NCBI RefSeq assembly: GCF_949628265.1
Contig: NC_088788.1
Span: 19,158,001 to 19,222,000 of the forward strand
From: Cloeon dipterum
Taxonomy: Eukaryota; Arthropoda; Insecta; Ephemeroptera; Baetidae
Length of the DNA stretch: 64,000 nucleotides
Direction: 5' to 3'
Shown in pieces: positions 41,556 through 55,010 of the stretch. The stretch's first letter is position 1. Each line of letters opens with the position of its first letter. A program made the translations under genes and the position numbers. The notes below the pieces were generated by a model. It worked only from the letters and a program-made list of their open reading frames with translations. It was not told the DNA's origin and did not search any database.

Positions 41556-43002
41556 TGATATGATTTCTTGTATTCTTGTCGACGAGAAAAAATGTATATG
41601 GAGTCTTTTTGTGAAGCCACATTCATTCTTTTCTCCTACAGTTAAGGCAAAATTTACACGCAACACATTTTTCTCCCTATCTCTATATTAGAGTGCGCGA
41701 AACACAAACAGCATAGACAAGTGATTTACATTGTTTGTTGTGATCCAACGTTTCGGTTTTTGTTTCAAAAGGCAAAATTTCTACACTGAAAAACGGATTT
41801 GGCGAAGAACAGTTGGATATTTGACCGTTTTTAATGAAAATATGTATTTTATCAATGAATATTTATTAAAGTTTTATTTGTCTATTCAAACCTGCTTTTT
41901 AATTATCACTAACATTATTTAGAAATTCGTCTAATTTTAAGCTTTAAAGATGTATATATTTTGGCGGTTCCCCAATAAGGAAATCGCTTCAAATTAAGGA
42001 GCATTCCTCTCCCATTGGTTGAAGGGTGGGTTGCGCCTTTCCTCTCCCTCAAGCCTCAGAAATCACGGGAGATTCGTCGAGTGATCAGAGAATTAAAATA
42101 TATGATGTCTTTGTTTTTGTGCGGATGCCGTGTTCAGGCCGTGTTTTCGTATTCTTCGTATTCTTGAATTTTTGCTGTTTACATTGTTTTTAAGTTGGAG
42201 GTGGACCTGCAGAAATGACGATGACCATTGACCACGTCTTCTTATTTCAAGAGGTGAGTGTTTCTGTGTAGATCGACACGGAAACCATTGAAAATCTAAG
42301 AATCAAAAGCACTCGATATTTGTGTACTTGTAAAAAGCATTTTATTTTATGCGTCGATTGTCATACATGGTAACGTGGAATAAGTACAAAAGCTTTTCAT
42401 AAATATAAATACGCTACGCAAAGAACAGCATGATTCTTATATAATTGGAAACTCTCCTCTGTAGAAGATAAAACATTTTTTACAACATTTTGCGTTGGAT
42501 TGGCAAAAGGTGGTTTGATTGATTAGTAGTTTCGTGACAACTCTCAAAGGTACTTCGCGAAGTAAGCTTTAAAATATTTACAGCGGGCAGATTAAAAACT
42601 ACTCATAAATAGGACGTAACGAGAACAGCTAATAGGGAGGTGTCATAAAACGAACAATTTCTCAAAAATCAATCTTCGGGGCAGGCAAGTCGTCAAAAAT
42701 ATCACAGACCTCTTTCGTTTTTCGTTAACTCAAATACAAGCAGGTTTAAATTGAAGGGAAGAAAGCCACCACCACCCAAGAGCCGCGGCCTCACCCTGTG
42801 AGGCCTTTTTATATTCGGAGTAGAAAATAAAATCTTAAATACTGTGCTTGTAGACAATTTTTACAAATTAACAAAATTGCAAATAATTTCCTTCAAGTTT
42901 AAAATCTCAATTTTGAGAGGTTGTCAGACCGATATGACCGGATTGGTAATTAGGGAGCCTCTACAATGGTAACTACACTCTTGCTGTCAACACTCGTGCC
43001 GA
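41556..43002. other. Spacer between the unrecognised gene and Nox5 3' end
   Basis: Contains the 3' UTRs of two converging genes and little else that is firm. A CCAAT-box-like CCCATTGGTTG near 42012, then an ATG-led frame of 13 codons at 42215-42253 ending in a consensus donor GTGAGTG, could be a first exon of another plus-strand transcript. At 42787-42810 an 8-bp perfect stem (GGCCTCAC / GTGAGGCC, loop CCT) is followed by five T. Confidence 0.4.
42787..42810 (+). other. GC-rich hairpin followed by T run
   Basis: A perfect 8-bp stem, GGCCTCAC with GTGAGGCC around a CCT loop, followed by TTTTT. The shape is like a bacterial intrinsic terminator, but in this nuclear context it is most likely an RNA structure in a 3' UTR or chance. 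Confidence 0.4.
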
Positions 43003-46000
43003 TCAGAAGGACTCTTTGCGGAAGTTGAAGCCAAACTGATCGCACTTGACGCGGAGGGTGCGCGCTAGCTGCGGTGGTCCGCAGTAGAAAACGGTCACTT
43101 TGCCCTTCTTCTGGTCCGCGATCTGTTTGAACACCTTGTCCCAGTTTGGACGACCCGCGTTCGTGCGCGTCTTCAGACCAGTGATCAAATCTCGCTTTTC
43201 CTGCAAACAGAAATTGTTTAAAATTATTTATCGGGGAGAAATAAGTGTGTATTGTTGGTCAATTCCGTTTTATTTAAATATGCTCAAATATATGTTTTTT
43301 TTTCTAGAAAAACAAATCAAACATGATTGACATCACATGTCGTGCACTTGATTTAAAAATTATATAAAGGGGAAAGACGAATAAAGGCAAAATTTTAGTC
43401 TGTTCTGCATTTTAAGAACCTCTATAGATTCAGGAAACATTTTTTGAAACATTAAAATTTATTAAAAGGAAACAAGATCTCTGAAGTCTTAAAAAATGTC
43501 TCTGTACTATATTTTTGAGACACTAAAAATGATTGTTAAACTATTTTTTTCATTTTTATTCGATGACTGTTTATTGTTAATACCAGGTGCAATACAACTT
43601 GGCACATTGCCATCGAAAACGATCGATTGTGAAAAGGTGCTAATCATTCGCAATGTTAACCGATGCACTTAGAAGTAATGTAAGTAAATAACTGAGCAAT
43701 CGCATGAATGAAATATTCACGCCGAAGATCGAATGAATAGAAGATTGATTACGGCGTATATGAATGAGTCGGCGAGAGCAGTTGCGGTGAATTTTCAAAG
43801 CGGCAGCAATGAATGTGGTTATCTCGTGGTTTATATAAGAGGATTGGACAGGTATGATTCTAATGAGCGAACCGGTTGCTGCGGATGCTCAGCGTGAGCG
43901 TTTCGAGTGTAATTATGAGTGATTTCTGGTCACCTTTTGGTGGAGCAGGTCGAGGGCGAGCTGCAGACCGACGGCCTTCATGTCGGTCTTCTGCAGGGCG
44001 CTGGTGATGTACATGTGCATCTCGAGGAAACGCTCCATTGCGCCACCGAGTTCTGCCTGCTCGATTTCCAACTGGGAAAGCAAATTCACAAACCACTCGA
44101 ATGACCGCTGGTCCCGGTTGATCCAAAAGAAGTCCACCTGGATTGCACAAAAATTCAAATTAAGTCGAAAATCTAGTTTGACTCAAATGATTGGAATTTT
44201 TGTTGCCATAGTGATTTTTCATAAATTTAATTTTTGACTTTCTACTCCCTTATACTTCTGTACCGTTTGAGGACAAAAATATTAAACAAAAATTACAGGA
44301 TTATCATGTGCACTGCCAAAGAGAGCACATACTGAGATCATACTCTGAGATTTTAAAATAAATAAAAGTTAATTTGTGAAGAGAAAAGTAGATAGTATAA
44401 CTTACGAAACCTGAAACATTACAGTTAAAATTTGAACAGTCGTGAGGACACAATTTACAATTTGAGAAAAGCATACCTTTCTAAGGTTCATTACGGTGGC
44501 CGGAATGTCGGAGGCCCAGGCGTAGTCGCAGCGGGGGCACTGGTGGCGGGCCTTCCAGTAGCGGTGCATGATGCTCTGGAGGATGGAGGCAAACGGCGTG
44601 ACGCCGATGCCGGTGCCGATCAGCACCGCGTGCTGCGCGCGGAAGATGTGGCTCGACGGGGCGCCGTACGGGCCGTCGATGATGATCTGGAGTGGCAACG
44701 TGAAAATCGAGTCAGAAAGGCGGCCGCTTGCTTGAATCTCATTACAATCGCGGCAGTGTGTGGCACGCCGAACAAAAAACAAAACACACTTACGTACGAT
44801 ATCAACACAAACAAACTGCACAGACCCGACCCCGCAGGGCGATTCCCTAAGAGTGATCAGCTGGAAAATTCAATTTGCTCGCTTTCTTTGTGAGCTATAA
44901 AAGGAGCTTTTTCATGGTGTCAATCCAATTTTTTCTGCCTCGGTTTTTAATTGCCAATTGCTAATCTTTGCCAACGCATCTAGCAGCCTCTGTGTCAATA
45001 AAGTAGAGCGTCTGCTGCTTTCGTTTGCTGCGTGGCCCGCGTGACAGCCTTTCAAAAGCTCTTTCAAGGAATTCGCCCTGCGCTGATTGAGACGCAGATA
45101 CAAATCTGGACGTATTAGTAGACGAGAGCCCAAAACCGTGCAACTCACCTTCAATCTGCAGTCAACCTGTATGTGCCCCGGCCTGAGTAACTGTTAATTA
45201 ATCAACTTAAGAGTAATTCTTATATACAGAACATGCCCTGGTAAAAAGAAGGACAGCAGTGTGTTAGCTTTAAAATTCAGTGTTAGGTACAGTATATGCA
45301 TGGTGAGGTAACGAGCAAATTAAACAAAGCAACGCAATGTTGTGCAATACAGTGCCACCACGCTTGAGCTGTTTATATTTTTTAATTTTGTTTTATTCTT
45401 TAATTAAATGCAACGTACGCTTTACTTTTCATGATTTCCAATATTACAATCATAAAAAACTTTGTTAATAAAACAATCAGTGTGGTTCGAATCTTCAAGA
45501 AATTATTTAATTTTTTCTTTACATAATTAAGTTTTTTGCAGCGCCTGACCCGTGTTATCAGAGCTATTAAAATGAATTAATTACTAAATTTTTAATTGAA
45601 ATTATTTAACAAAGTTAGCTTCATGCTAAATTTGCATTCACCGCCACTAAATTTTAAAATAAACTACTAAGTTAAGTGGTAAGTTAGTTTATATATAAAA
45701 AATAAACATATACCTCCAAGGGTTTTCCAATAGGGAACTTAGCGGGCGTGACGGAGCCCCTCTTGGCGTTGAGCACGCTGGTCTGCAGAAGGGCGGGTAC
45801 GCGGCCCTCCTCGATTTTGACCTCGGTCATCCGATGGTCAGGGGCGGTAGCTTTGGCCGCTACCGCTGCCTCCGCGGCGGCGGCGGCTGCGTCGGCCTCG
45901 GCGGCCGCCTCCTCCATACTGGGTGTTTTGAAGGCGATTATCGTGGGTTTGTGGCGCATGTAGCGGAAGCTTTGGGCAACAGTGCGGTTCTGGGGGCTGA

Positions 46001-49000
46001 GGTAGGCCAAACCCAGCGACTGCAGGCGGGCCCGCCGGACCTGCGCCTCGTTAAAGCTCTTTTCGCTCTCTGAGCGGGCAAATTCGCGCAATCTGCGACG
46101 GGACAAAGCACAAGATAGACACACAAATAAACAGGAAATTCAGCTGCAAAATAAGCAAAGGGCCCACGTCTTTCAAAGTTTCATTTATATTTTTGTTTTG
46201 TTAAAATCAATCTAAAATTCTAATTTCACCAATTGTACCAGCAAATGGTATAAAGTTCAGACCGGTACGATAAAATAACTAGTTTTTTGCATATAAAAAT
46301 TTTCAATTCATGCTTTTGTAAAAATGATTGCTTTTATTTGAAGATCTGCTATCTAAAATTTGAATTTCTTAATTTTGTAAGTAAAGCCATTGATGAATAA
46401 ATCTATAATTTTTTTTATCTATTTTACATGAAAAAATCTTGCGTAGGAGACAAAAAAGTGCAAAAATTAAATATGGTTTTTAACCAGGGAATCTCTCTCT
46501 ATTTTTATTTATTTCATTTCTTCATTGTCTTCGACAGGGCCCCTTGAGTCAAAGCAGAAAGAACAGAGTACGGAAGTGATCGAAAAACGCCACTGGCTTA
46601 GCGCTCTGGCAGAAGTAATTCTCATTATTATCGTTGTACTCACGCGAGTACGCGTTGTCTCTTCTTCATTCGCGTCTGCATGTCCGGCATGGACAGTGAC
46701 TTTTCTAGGGTTTTGCTTGCATTGCTGCTGGAGCCGTTGGTCAAGGACTGAATCCTGCGCTCCAGAGCCATCTTGGATGGATTATCTAGATTCGATTTCG
46801 CTCGTTACCATCGCGAGAGAAATAAAACAGAAGATGATGCTACTGTTACCGACTGCCGTAGGACGAGGAGATTCTCTCGGCTTTGGCACCGTTTCGTCGG
46901 TGATATCGAAGCTCTCGTTGGAGTAACTGCCGTCGCCCCTAAACCCAACAGAGCGGTCTCTGTCTCCAAACTTCTGCATTATCGATCTTTGGAGTAGATG
47001 TAAAGAAGCATTTTAAGCACGACCGAGACAGCGTGGCGTTTACTCACGCTTGAATCTTTGCTGCTCCCGGCTTGGCCTCTATCATCGGAGGAATGGGCTG
47101 TTGTTGCTCCTCGGAATGCAATCTTTCCTGCTCATGCTCAAAGTACTCGTAAAGTCGGTTTGTCCATTGCCCAACGCCGCGGATGTGCAGCCAAATCGTG
47201 TCTTTGAACGAGAAAATTGTCCATAAAAGAAAAAAATTGCGTGCATTAAAATCCCTCGTCTCATTAGCATACACGCAAATTCCCACATAAATATTTTAAA
47301 CAAAAGCAAACACGGATCACGGTTATTTCATTTCCGTGGGTGCTCGTGTCGGTCGCTTAGAGCATTTTTGCAAGAGTAATTCAGAAAATAATTTTTCATT
47401 CCTGTACTGTCTGGTTTTGTTACAAATTTTTCCGGAATTTTCACCCAAAATTCTGCTCCTGAAACCTTAAGGTAGAGCTTATAACGCAATGTAATGAAAC
47501 CTTTAAAAAAAAATATTTCTAGCGTTTTTGTCATAGAACTAAAGATTTTAACCGCAAAAAATTAGTAAAATTAAAATTCATCTAGAAAGCAAGAGTTGAA
47601 ACAGCTAGAATTATTCTTAATGCCAGAAAGAGTGCAAAAAACATTTTTGCATGTAACTAAAAAGCACATTCATACAAGATTTTTCGGCATTATGCCATAT
47701 TAATTAAATATTCTCCCTCGCATCACTTTCAAACTAACAACAGATTTTAGAATCAGCTGGGAAAATGAAACAGAATTACAATGCATGCAGGCAATAAGAT
47801 ACGAAAAAAATAAATATAACTGTAGAGATTTCATTAGAAAATAAAATTCTGAACTCTGAAAATATTTTCCTGTTCTGCCTGAATTTCAGGAACAATCCGG
47901 ATTTACCGTCTCCGTTTCCTGTCTTGAAATACGATGACGATTTGGCACTCACCTCCCTGCTCCGGCGCACTGCTAATGGTGAACGGGTGCGACTCGTACT
48001 TGGCGATGGCGGGCACGCTGACGAACACATAGTCGCCGGGGTGGAAAACAAAGTGCGGAGGTCGCTTGATGACCAAATGCGTGACCTTGGAGGGCAGCAG
48101 AATGCCAGAACTGATGTACGTCTGTCCGTGCTGTGTCTGCATGTTGACAAAGCGCACCACTCGCTCGATCAAGTAGATAGCGCCGGGTATGACGTACCAC
48201 TTCCAGAAATTTGGTCCGTGTAGTAGCGTCAGGATCCAGAAGGGAATGTACAGCAAGTGAGTGTAGTAGAAAATCTGGTGGCAAATTTAAAAAAAATGCT
48301 TATTGCATTTAAATAATGGATTAAAATTCTGAGTGAATTTATTTTTTAAATTATTTTCTGAACAGCGTCAGTTTTAATTTTAATTCTTTTGTAATGTATT
48401 TTTTCAATTTGGGGTACCTCAAAACAACCGCCTCTGCGAACAAACGGCTGCGAGCAAATGAACATAATGATGAGGATTGCTAGCAAGGCGAATCCGGTCG
48501 GATTGGCGACACCGGGAATGAGGCCGAAGAGGCCCGGCTTGGCGGTGAACAGCCACTCGGCGGCCGTGTAATTCGCAGCGTTGATCTCTGGGTGATAAAC
48601 CACGACGGTGGCTGTGAGGGAGAGAAAAAAAACAGACAGCGAGTGAATGTGTGTTTATTCTCCGCAGAATAGTGCGCACTCACTGAAATTGATGAGGTGC
48701 ATGATTGTGTGCACCACACTGTAAACGAAAATTAAGACGCCGGTCAGCTTGTGGAAGTAAATGTGCTGGTCCAGAGGTAATATTACTCCCCAGCCGCGTG
48801 TTCGCAAGAAAGTGATGCACTGCCGTAACATGAGCACCAGGACGAACATGCAGTTAAAGTTGAGACATTGGCCTGCGAAAAGAAAACAAATCAAATATTC
48901 AAAAATACACGATGCATGCATAACATTACGAAACGGATAAATTGCACTGATATAATAAGTGTCATTATATTAGAGTTCATTAGATCAGTATAGAGTATAA

Positions 49001-52000
49001 GCCATTTTGTAACTTTATTGGTTTTCACGTAAAGAGGACAATTCAACTTGTCAGCGTGAACTTACCGCAGGCGCGGGCGAATATCGTGTACCAATTGGAC
49101 TCTCTGTACTGGATGGCGCGTGAAACGAAAAGGCCGATGTTCACGATGATTACTAGCAAGAGGAACGCGAGATAGACGTAGTTGTTCTTGACGTAAGGCA
49201 TGCTGAATTGGTACGGACGCATCGCCAGCAGTTTGCCCCAAATCGACTTGGGGGTGGGTTTTGGCTTTGGGGGCACCAACCACCGATCAATACTGGCAAC
49301 AGATATGAACTCCGTTTAAATTTATTTTTTATTATAATTCAACCCCTTATAAGACATGAATGTCGTTTTTTACGTTTGGCAAAAATGTAAAGACTACAAA
49401 GTACTTTTAATTTATATGTAAATTGGCAGACTGGCGCTGGAAGAAAAGATTGGTAAGTAAAAATCGTGACGTGATCAATTTTAAGGCTGATTAAGATCAG
49501 GAAACGCCACTTGTTGCACTGAATGTATGGCATAAATTAGCAAGAGCAACAAAAGAAAATCAAACAAGCAGCAAAAAATCACTGAAAAGGCTAACTGAGA
49601 AGTGATGATGTCACAATGCACTGGCCCGTTGTTCAAAATTCCAACGTCAATTCAATTTTCAGATTTTTCCCAAACATATAACAAAATTTTAAAACATTTT
49701 TCCCTTCAAGTTGATTTCGATCAAGTAAGTGATCTAAACGCATGCAATCTCAGGGTTGCACCTGATTGTGAGGTTCTCTAGAAGACCGTCGTGCTTTTCC
49801 AACTGCGCCTTGAGCGCCTCGAAGGTAATAGCCCCCCTGATCTCTACGTCAGCGTCCTCGAACAGGGCCATGGTCAGGTCCTCCACCTGCTCTTCGCTGA
49901 ACTTCATGCCGTTCTCCTCCATGCATGCTCGCATCACGTGTTGCAGCTCCTTGTGCTGAATGAGCCCGTCGCCTATCATGCAAAATCGTCAAATTTTACG
50001 GCCGTTTATATAGACTCGCGAAACATACAATCCGCGCGAAAGGTCACACTTACCGTCCAAGTCGTAAACTTTGAAGAGAAACCTGATCTTATCGTCGGTG
50101 CTCTGGCCGGCGAACTGGTGCATCGCGTCGATGAACTCTTGCAAAGAGATGGTACCCGAGTTATCCTTGTCGAAAATTTGGAACACCCTCTCCGTGAAGA
50201 AGGGCTGCAAAAGTGAAATTTTAACTATCAAAATTTGCCATTATAATTATTTAAGTATTATTTTAATTTCATTTCACTCTTTAAAAAGCGCATTCACAGT
50301 TTTATTTTAATTAACTCACATTTTTAGATATGACAATCTTTTTAAAGTCATCTCTTCTGATTTCATTCTGGTCGCCGACTGTTTGCCTAAAAAGTTGCTC
50401 AAGCCACTCAAGACTGGCGGCATCGAACCCAGCCAGGGGCCTGAGGAGAGAAAAGGAAGGCAAAAAATCAGCCTGCTTTAGAACACACTGATTTACAAAC
50501 GTACCGCGGACTGCTGATGTTGGAAATGAACTCGATCACCTGCTCCGGCGTGACAACTCCGTCCGAGTCGAGGTCCACCAGCCGGTAAAGTTTATCTAGC
50601 ACCTGTTCACCAATCTGCGTTTTAAAACACGCCCAACCAGCCAAAACCACACCAATCGGAATTTCAAGGGAAACAATTCGGAGCCGAATTTTATTGTTCC
50701 CTTAATTGCAGATAGTTATCAAATACACTAAATTAAATTTAATTGGATTTTCAACATTTTGATCAATTTTCGTTACGTTTTCTGAGGGTACGTTTGGTAT
50801 TTAAGGTGAAACTACTCACCCCTTTGGCGTTGAAAATCTCGCAGAACTTTTCGAGGGTAATAGGGGCGTCGCCGCAGAGGACGTAGGCCACGCTCTCGAC
50901 CTGTTCGGCGAAGTCAACTTGCTTCTCATCACTGTCAAACAGATCGATTTAGTCAGCAGCGACTTAGTACGACGCATTTCAGGCCGCCGAGTACAAATCC
51001 CTTTCACCCGTACGAAAATGAATATTTATCGACTACTTAATGCCGACTTGGAGTACATATATATATTATGCACCTTCGAATTTCAACTTCTGTTGCGCAA
51101 TTTCGAGCGAATTGCAACTTGCTGCTAAGCCCAAATCCGATAAGAGGCTTTCTTCTCTCTTCCGTCCGCCGCCCACCAAAAGAGGGTCAGTGTTGGCTTG
51201 AAAAAAGCGCCGTTTTATTGTTCGGCCGAAGAGATTGATCGGATTTTTCGAGACGGTGTGTTACATGGCGAAAATTTGAATTCAGTCGGCGTGTGTGAGT
51301 ATATTTGCGGCGAGCCGCGAGCGTCTGATGACAACCGGAGATAGTGTCATCGAAGCAACAACAATTGCTGTCTTATTTAATCATAATATACAAATGTGTT
51401 TATTATGAAGCAGGGAGCGGACGAGTGGGCGGACGGAATCAAGATTTTATGCAAAACCACTGATTGCACCCATTACGTTGCGCCGCGAGAGACTGTTCTG
51501 TCAAAGTTTATCGCTTCGTTTCATCGACTGCTGCGCCTATTTGGGCTCAAATTGTGTTGCAGGCCTCATTCCACACGCGGGCCAAAGACAATGGAGTAAC
51601 AGCCCGCGACTAGCGTTGAATTGTGTGCTGAACAAACCATCTAAAGAACATCTATTTTATCTCTTCTTTGTTGTTTAAATTACTGCAAGCACAATAAATT
51701 TAAGGAAAAAACTGCGTGTGGCGAAAAATCTCACGTATAGTTTTAGACTTGATTTCAGAAGCAATTGAAATAAAGGAAAATAAACAAAATTATTGCTGGC
51801 ATTTATTTTTAGGAATTGATATCAAACGTTTTTTCAATATGATGTTTTTCAAAATTATCTACAAAGGTTTTCGGTATGTATCTTAATGTCTAATATTTAT
51901 TTTGTTCCATTGAGTTGCATTAAATATTTCCAACGGTTAGATTCGTGCAAGGCCTGCCCTTCGGGAGGTCTGAGTCGATCACAATCGCATAGCGAAACAC

Positions 52001-52326
52001 AAAAACATTTGTGGCCAAATGATGGGTTTTCGCGCAGCAGCAACTCAATTACGTGAAATAATCAAAGTGCAGTATTTCGCTTTTTGCGAGATGCAATCCA
52101 AGGACGAATTGCTCAACCGCTGCGAAGAGAAAAATCCACGGGGATCGCGATGTGCTCTTTTTAGAAGGATACAGAAGTGTGCTACGATTATTTATGCGAA
52201 TAGAAAATGTGTGTGAAGCATGGATACTTACGTCAACCTGGCTTTGAGAAATTCCACCCACTCCTCCTGGTGCAACAGGCCGTCCCGGTCGTGATCAAAC
52301 AACCTGAAGAGCCGCTGTAGCAAATC
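43003..52326 (-). CDS. Nox5: NADPH oxidase 5 type (EF-hand), N-terminus incomplete
   Basis: Seventeen exons: 52326-52232, 50931-50820, 50614-50505, 50440-50320, 50204-50054, 49972-49762, 49292-49066, 48872-48684, 48611-48418, 48274-47953, 47201-47048, 46986-46850, 46785-46644, 46092-45714, 44686-44477, 44137-43934 and 43200-43003, 1051 residues without the start. The calcium-regulated enzyme moves electrons from NADPH via FAD and two haems across the membrane to make superoxide. EF-hands: DHDRDGLLHQEEW, DLDSDGVVTPEQV, DKDNSGTISLQEF and DLDGDGLIQHKEL, plus a degenerate one. The haem histidines sit in FHKLTGVLIFVYSVVH and THLLYIPFWILTLLH with 14- and 13-residue spacing. FAD: HPFTISSAPEQ. NADPH: GTGIGVTPF and FYCGPPQLA; C-terminus ESF. 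A long Ala-rich insert (about residues 630-845) splits the reductase domain. The first acceptor has no ATG upstream, so at least one 5' exon is missing; 52861 is a candidate donor. Confidence 0.93.
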
Positions 52327-52937
52327 CTGTTGATCAAAGGCCTCGGATTAAGACTCATCATCAGAGCAATTTGCAGCACAATACAATATACTGCACTCGA
52401 GATTTATTTTGTTGATTCTGAGGGTCACCCTCCATTGTCTTAACGAGAGACAAAGTAAAAAATAACTACGGGGAATTTTATAATTACTGCATGAGTATAC
52501 TTGTGTATTCTTGATAAAATATTGAAGGACATTTAAAAAAACTTGTAATGCAAAATGATTAAGCGGAGGATAACAAAAAAAAAAAAAAAAACGATTGAAT
52601 CCATGATGTAATCTCACGCAGGACAAAGTTAATGTGAATTACTCAATGAAATATGTTTTCCATTTGTTGACTTGGAAGTGTGCATCAGGAAACTTCAAAA
52701 GAATTGATATACCGGATGACAAAAGGGGGGCGAAAACTTTATTTTAATTCAATTTTTGTACTTGCTATCACGATACGAGCACCGACTTGTGAAATAATTT
52801 AGATTGAACTATCAATTAAGGTTAATTAGAGAAGCATTGTGGTTGTCTCAATGGACATACCTTTTGTGATATTATTTCAGTGTTGCGAAAGAAAGGATAC
52901 CCGAATATGAAGGGAATTACACCTTGTTCAGCGGGCT
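52327..52937 (-). other. Upstream part of Nox5 with a candidate 5' exon
   Basis: This stretch should be intron of Nox5. A candidate exon ends at 52861 with donor GTATGT in phase 0, matching the phase-0 acceptor at 52326; its frame reads FGYPFFRNTEIISQK and may begin at an acceptor near 52937 or at an ATG at 53025. N-termini of Nox5 proteins are poorly conserved, so similarity cannot confirm it. A 17-base A run lies at 52575-52591. Confidence 0.3.
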
Positions 52938-54938
52938 GGGATAATGAAAAGGCGTTGTGAAAATAATACACACACACAGAGCGAGGTAATCCGCGCGCGG
53001 CCCGCCTGCCTGCCAATCCCAACATTGATTTATACGCCTCGCTCGCGTATAGTTAGCGCTCAATTGTTTTCGCTGCTTCGCTCAAGTGAACCGTTTGACC
53101 GCCCTCGCGTGAAATTGCTTTTTGTTCTTGATGAATTTACAACCACGCATTACGAGCAATTTGAATCTAATAGTGATCGTCGTCTTGCATGTGCAAAATA
53201 GTGCTTATTCACGCGTTGTAAACACACGACTTTCCGCACAGATTGACAGCTGCTGCGAGCGAACATTTTGCCCTTTGCCTCTCTTTTCAAGTGCAGCTTA
53301 TGTAAATTACAGTGCTTGACTCTGTGAATGAAAATTGCCCTTGAGCGCGCGGCACTGTTGGCCGATCATCATCAATTGCACCGAAATATTTATCGAGGTG
53401 AGATGAATATTAAACAGATCTGGTCTCGGCAGTTGACGCTAAAGAGCGTGAAACCTAGAAATTTGAAAGATGTTGTCCATTTTAGGCATTGTGTACACAT
53501 TACCATATGCGGCCTGAGCAATGTAATTAATCATTTTGAAAGAAAAAGCCGGGGCAAAAACATCTGTTGGGCCATAATTGAAAAGAGCACAGGCCGGACG
53601 GTAGCCGCGTTGCTTTCAAACGTCTAATGAGCAAACAAATGCACGCAGTAAAGCTGCCGGTTTATTATTTCGCCTCGACACGACCTGCATTCTGACCTTT
53701 TCCATTCCGGCCTTGTCAGCGAAAAGCGTGGTGGAAAAAAAGCAGCGCGAACCTACGTGGTCTAATCCACGAGCTGGAGAAAGAAAATGAGGGCCACGTC
53801 AGTGTATTTGTAAATTCTTGGAAGATAGAGAGAGAAAAAGGGCAATTTGTTGTGATTGTTGCAGGTGGAGAGCAATGATTGCAATTAGAGGATATGCCGC
53901 CGCGGCAATAAAGGTACCGTACCTCGCGACCATTGCCAAGCGCGATAGCAATAACACTCTCCGATTGTGCAAGGTGCCCCAAGTGCTCTCACTTTGGAAT
54001 GGTAACCATTTTGTTGCCAGCCAGAAATTAATATTTTCTTTATGCCAAAATGTTTCTGAGAATAAAAAACTTTAAGTATGCAAATGAACAATTGAAGTGG
54101 TATATTAAAACTGATATTTTAAGGTGTAGATTAGAATTAATATTAATTAAATTGAGAAATCGTTGCATAAAAAACTAATAGATTTGCTAAAACTACTTTA
54201 ACTGATAATTTTGCATCACCTAATTTAAATCGAACAATTAATTTATTTCAAGTTTTCTTGAAATAATTTCTAATCTTCATTTCTATTATATTAATATTTG
54301 TCAAATATACTAAGTCAGTTAGAGATAAAAGCACTATCGTAAATAGGCTACCAAGAACATGTTCGTGGCATTTGCATGCTGAGACGTCGTTTGATTTATT
54401 TATGTTATTGCACGTTCTCTCCAAAAACCAACTGAAAGGGCCCAAGGTTTATTTTAATTGGCAAAAGCTCTCAAATCTCCGAACTGAGCATTTTGCTTAT
54501 CTACTGAAAATCAAATCTGATAATGATTAAAGTGGATAAGTCCATATGTACGCGCTGCTAACTAAGTAAATGAGAGCACCGAACTGATTGAGGACTGGAT
54601 CTGGCTTGCGAAGAAATGTGACTTAATCCTTTTTACGAGCCGCGAGCAATCGCAGGTGTTTATTCATGCGGTCCGCCTTTGTCGCGATAACGCACTGCGC
54701 GCCCTGATTTTTCTTGTCGCGTTTTATAGGCACCGCAATTTCGGCCAGCGCATATTTCTTCGGAGTCAGCATAATAAAATCATTTAGCACCGCAGCCGCT
54801 GGTGTGAGTGAGTTTGATTTCAAAACTGCACGTAATCTTCTCTAGTTGCTACGTGCAGACGCGCACTCGCGATTTCTCATCGCATTTTTCCGATTCGCCA
54901 TTTCATATTTTTTATTTCCATTGCTGATGTATCGTATG

Positions 54939-55010
54939 GCGAAATGCGGTGAAAAACGATCGCCCTTGGGCTGCAACTCGGTTGAATCGATCTGACAGAT
55001 CGCATTTCGC
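54939..55010. repeat. Nested palindrome cluster
   Basis: GCGAAATGCG at 54939-54948 is the exact reverse complement of CGCATTTCGC at 55001-55010. Between them, overlapping the right arm, is a 15-base palindrome, CGATCTG-A-CAGATCG, at 54988-55002. Similar words (CGCATTTTTCCG, CGCCATTTC) occur just upstream at 54.88-54.91 kb. Function unknown; clustered binding sites are the simplest guess. Confidence 0.7.

Noticed and set aside
44432-44893. 153-codon plus-strand frame opposite Nox5
   Set aside because: It lies antisense to the conserved NADPH-binding exon and mirrors its GC-rich codons; no domain or own splice context.
45483-45495. GGTTCGAATC, like a tRNA B box
   Set aside because: No A box or cloverleaf can be formed with the AT-rich sequence upstream.
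45834-46073. Gly/Arg-rich plus-strand frame
   Set aside because: Antisense shadow of the Ala-rich Nox5 exon.
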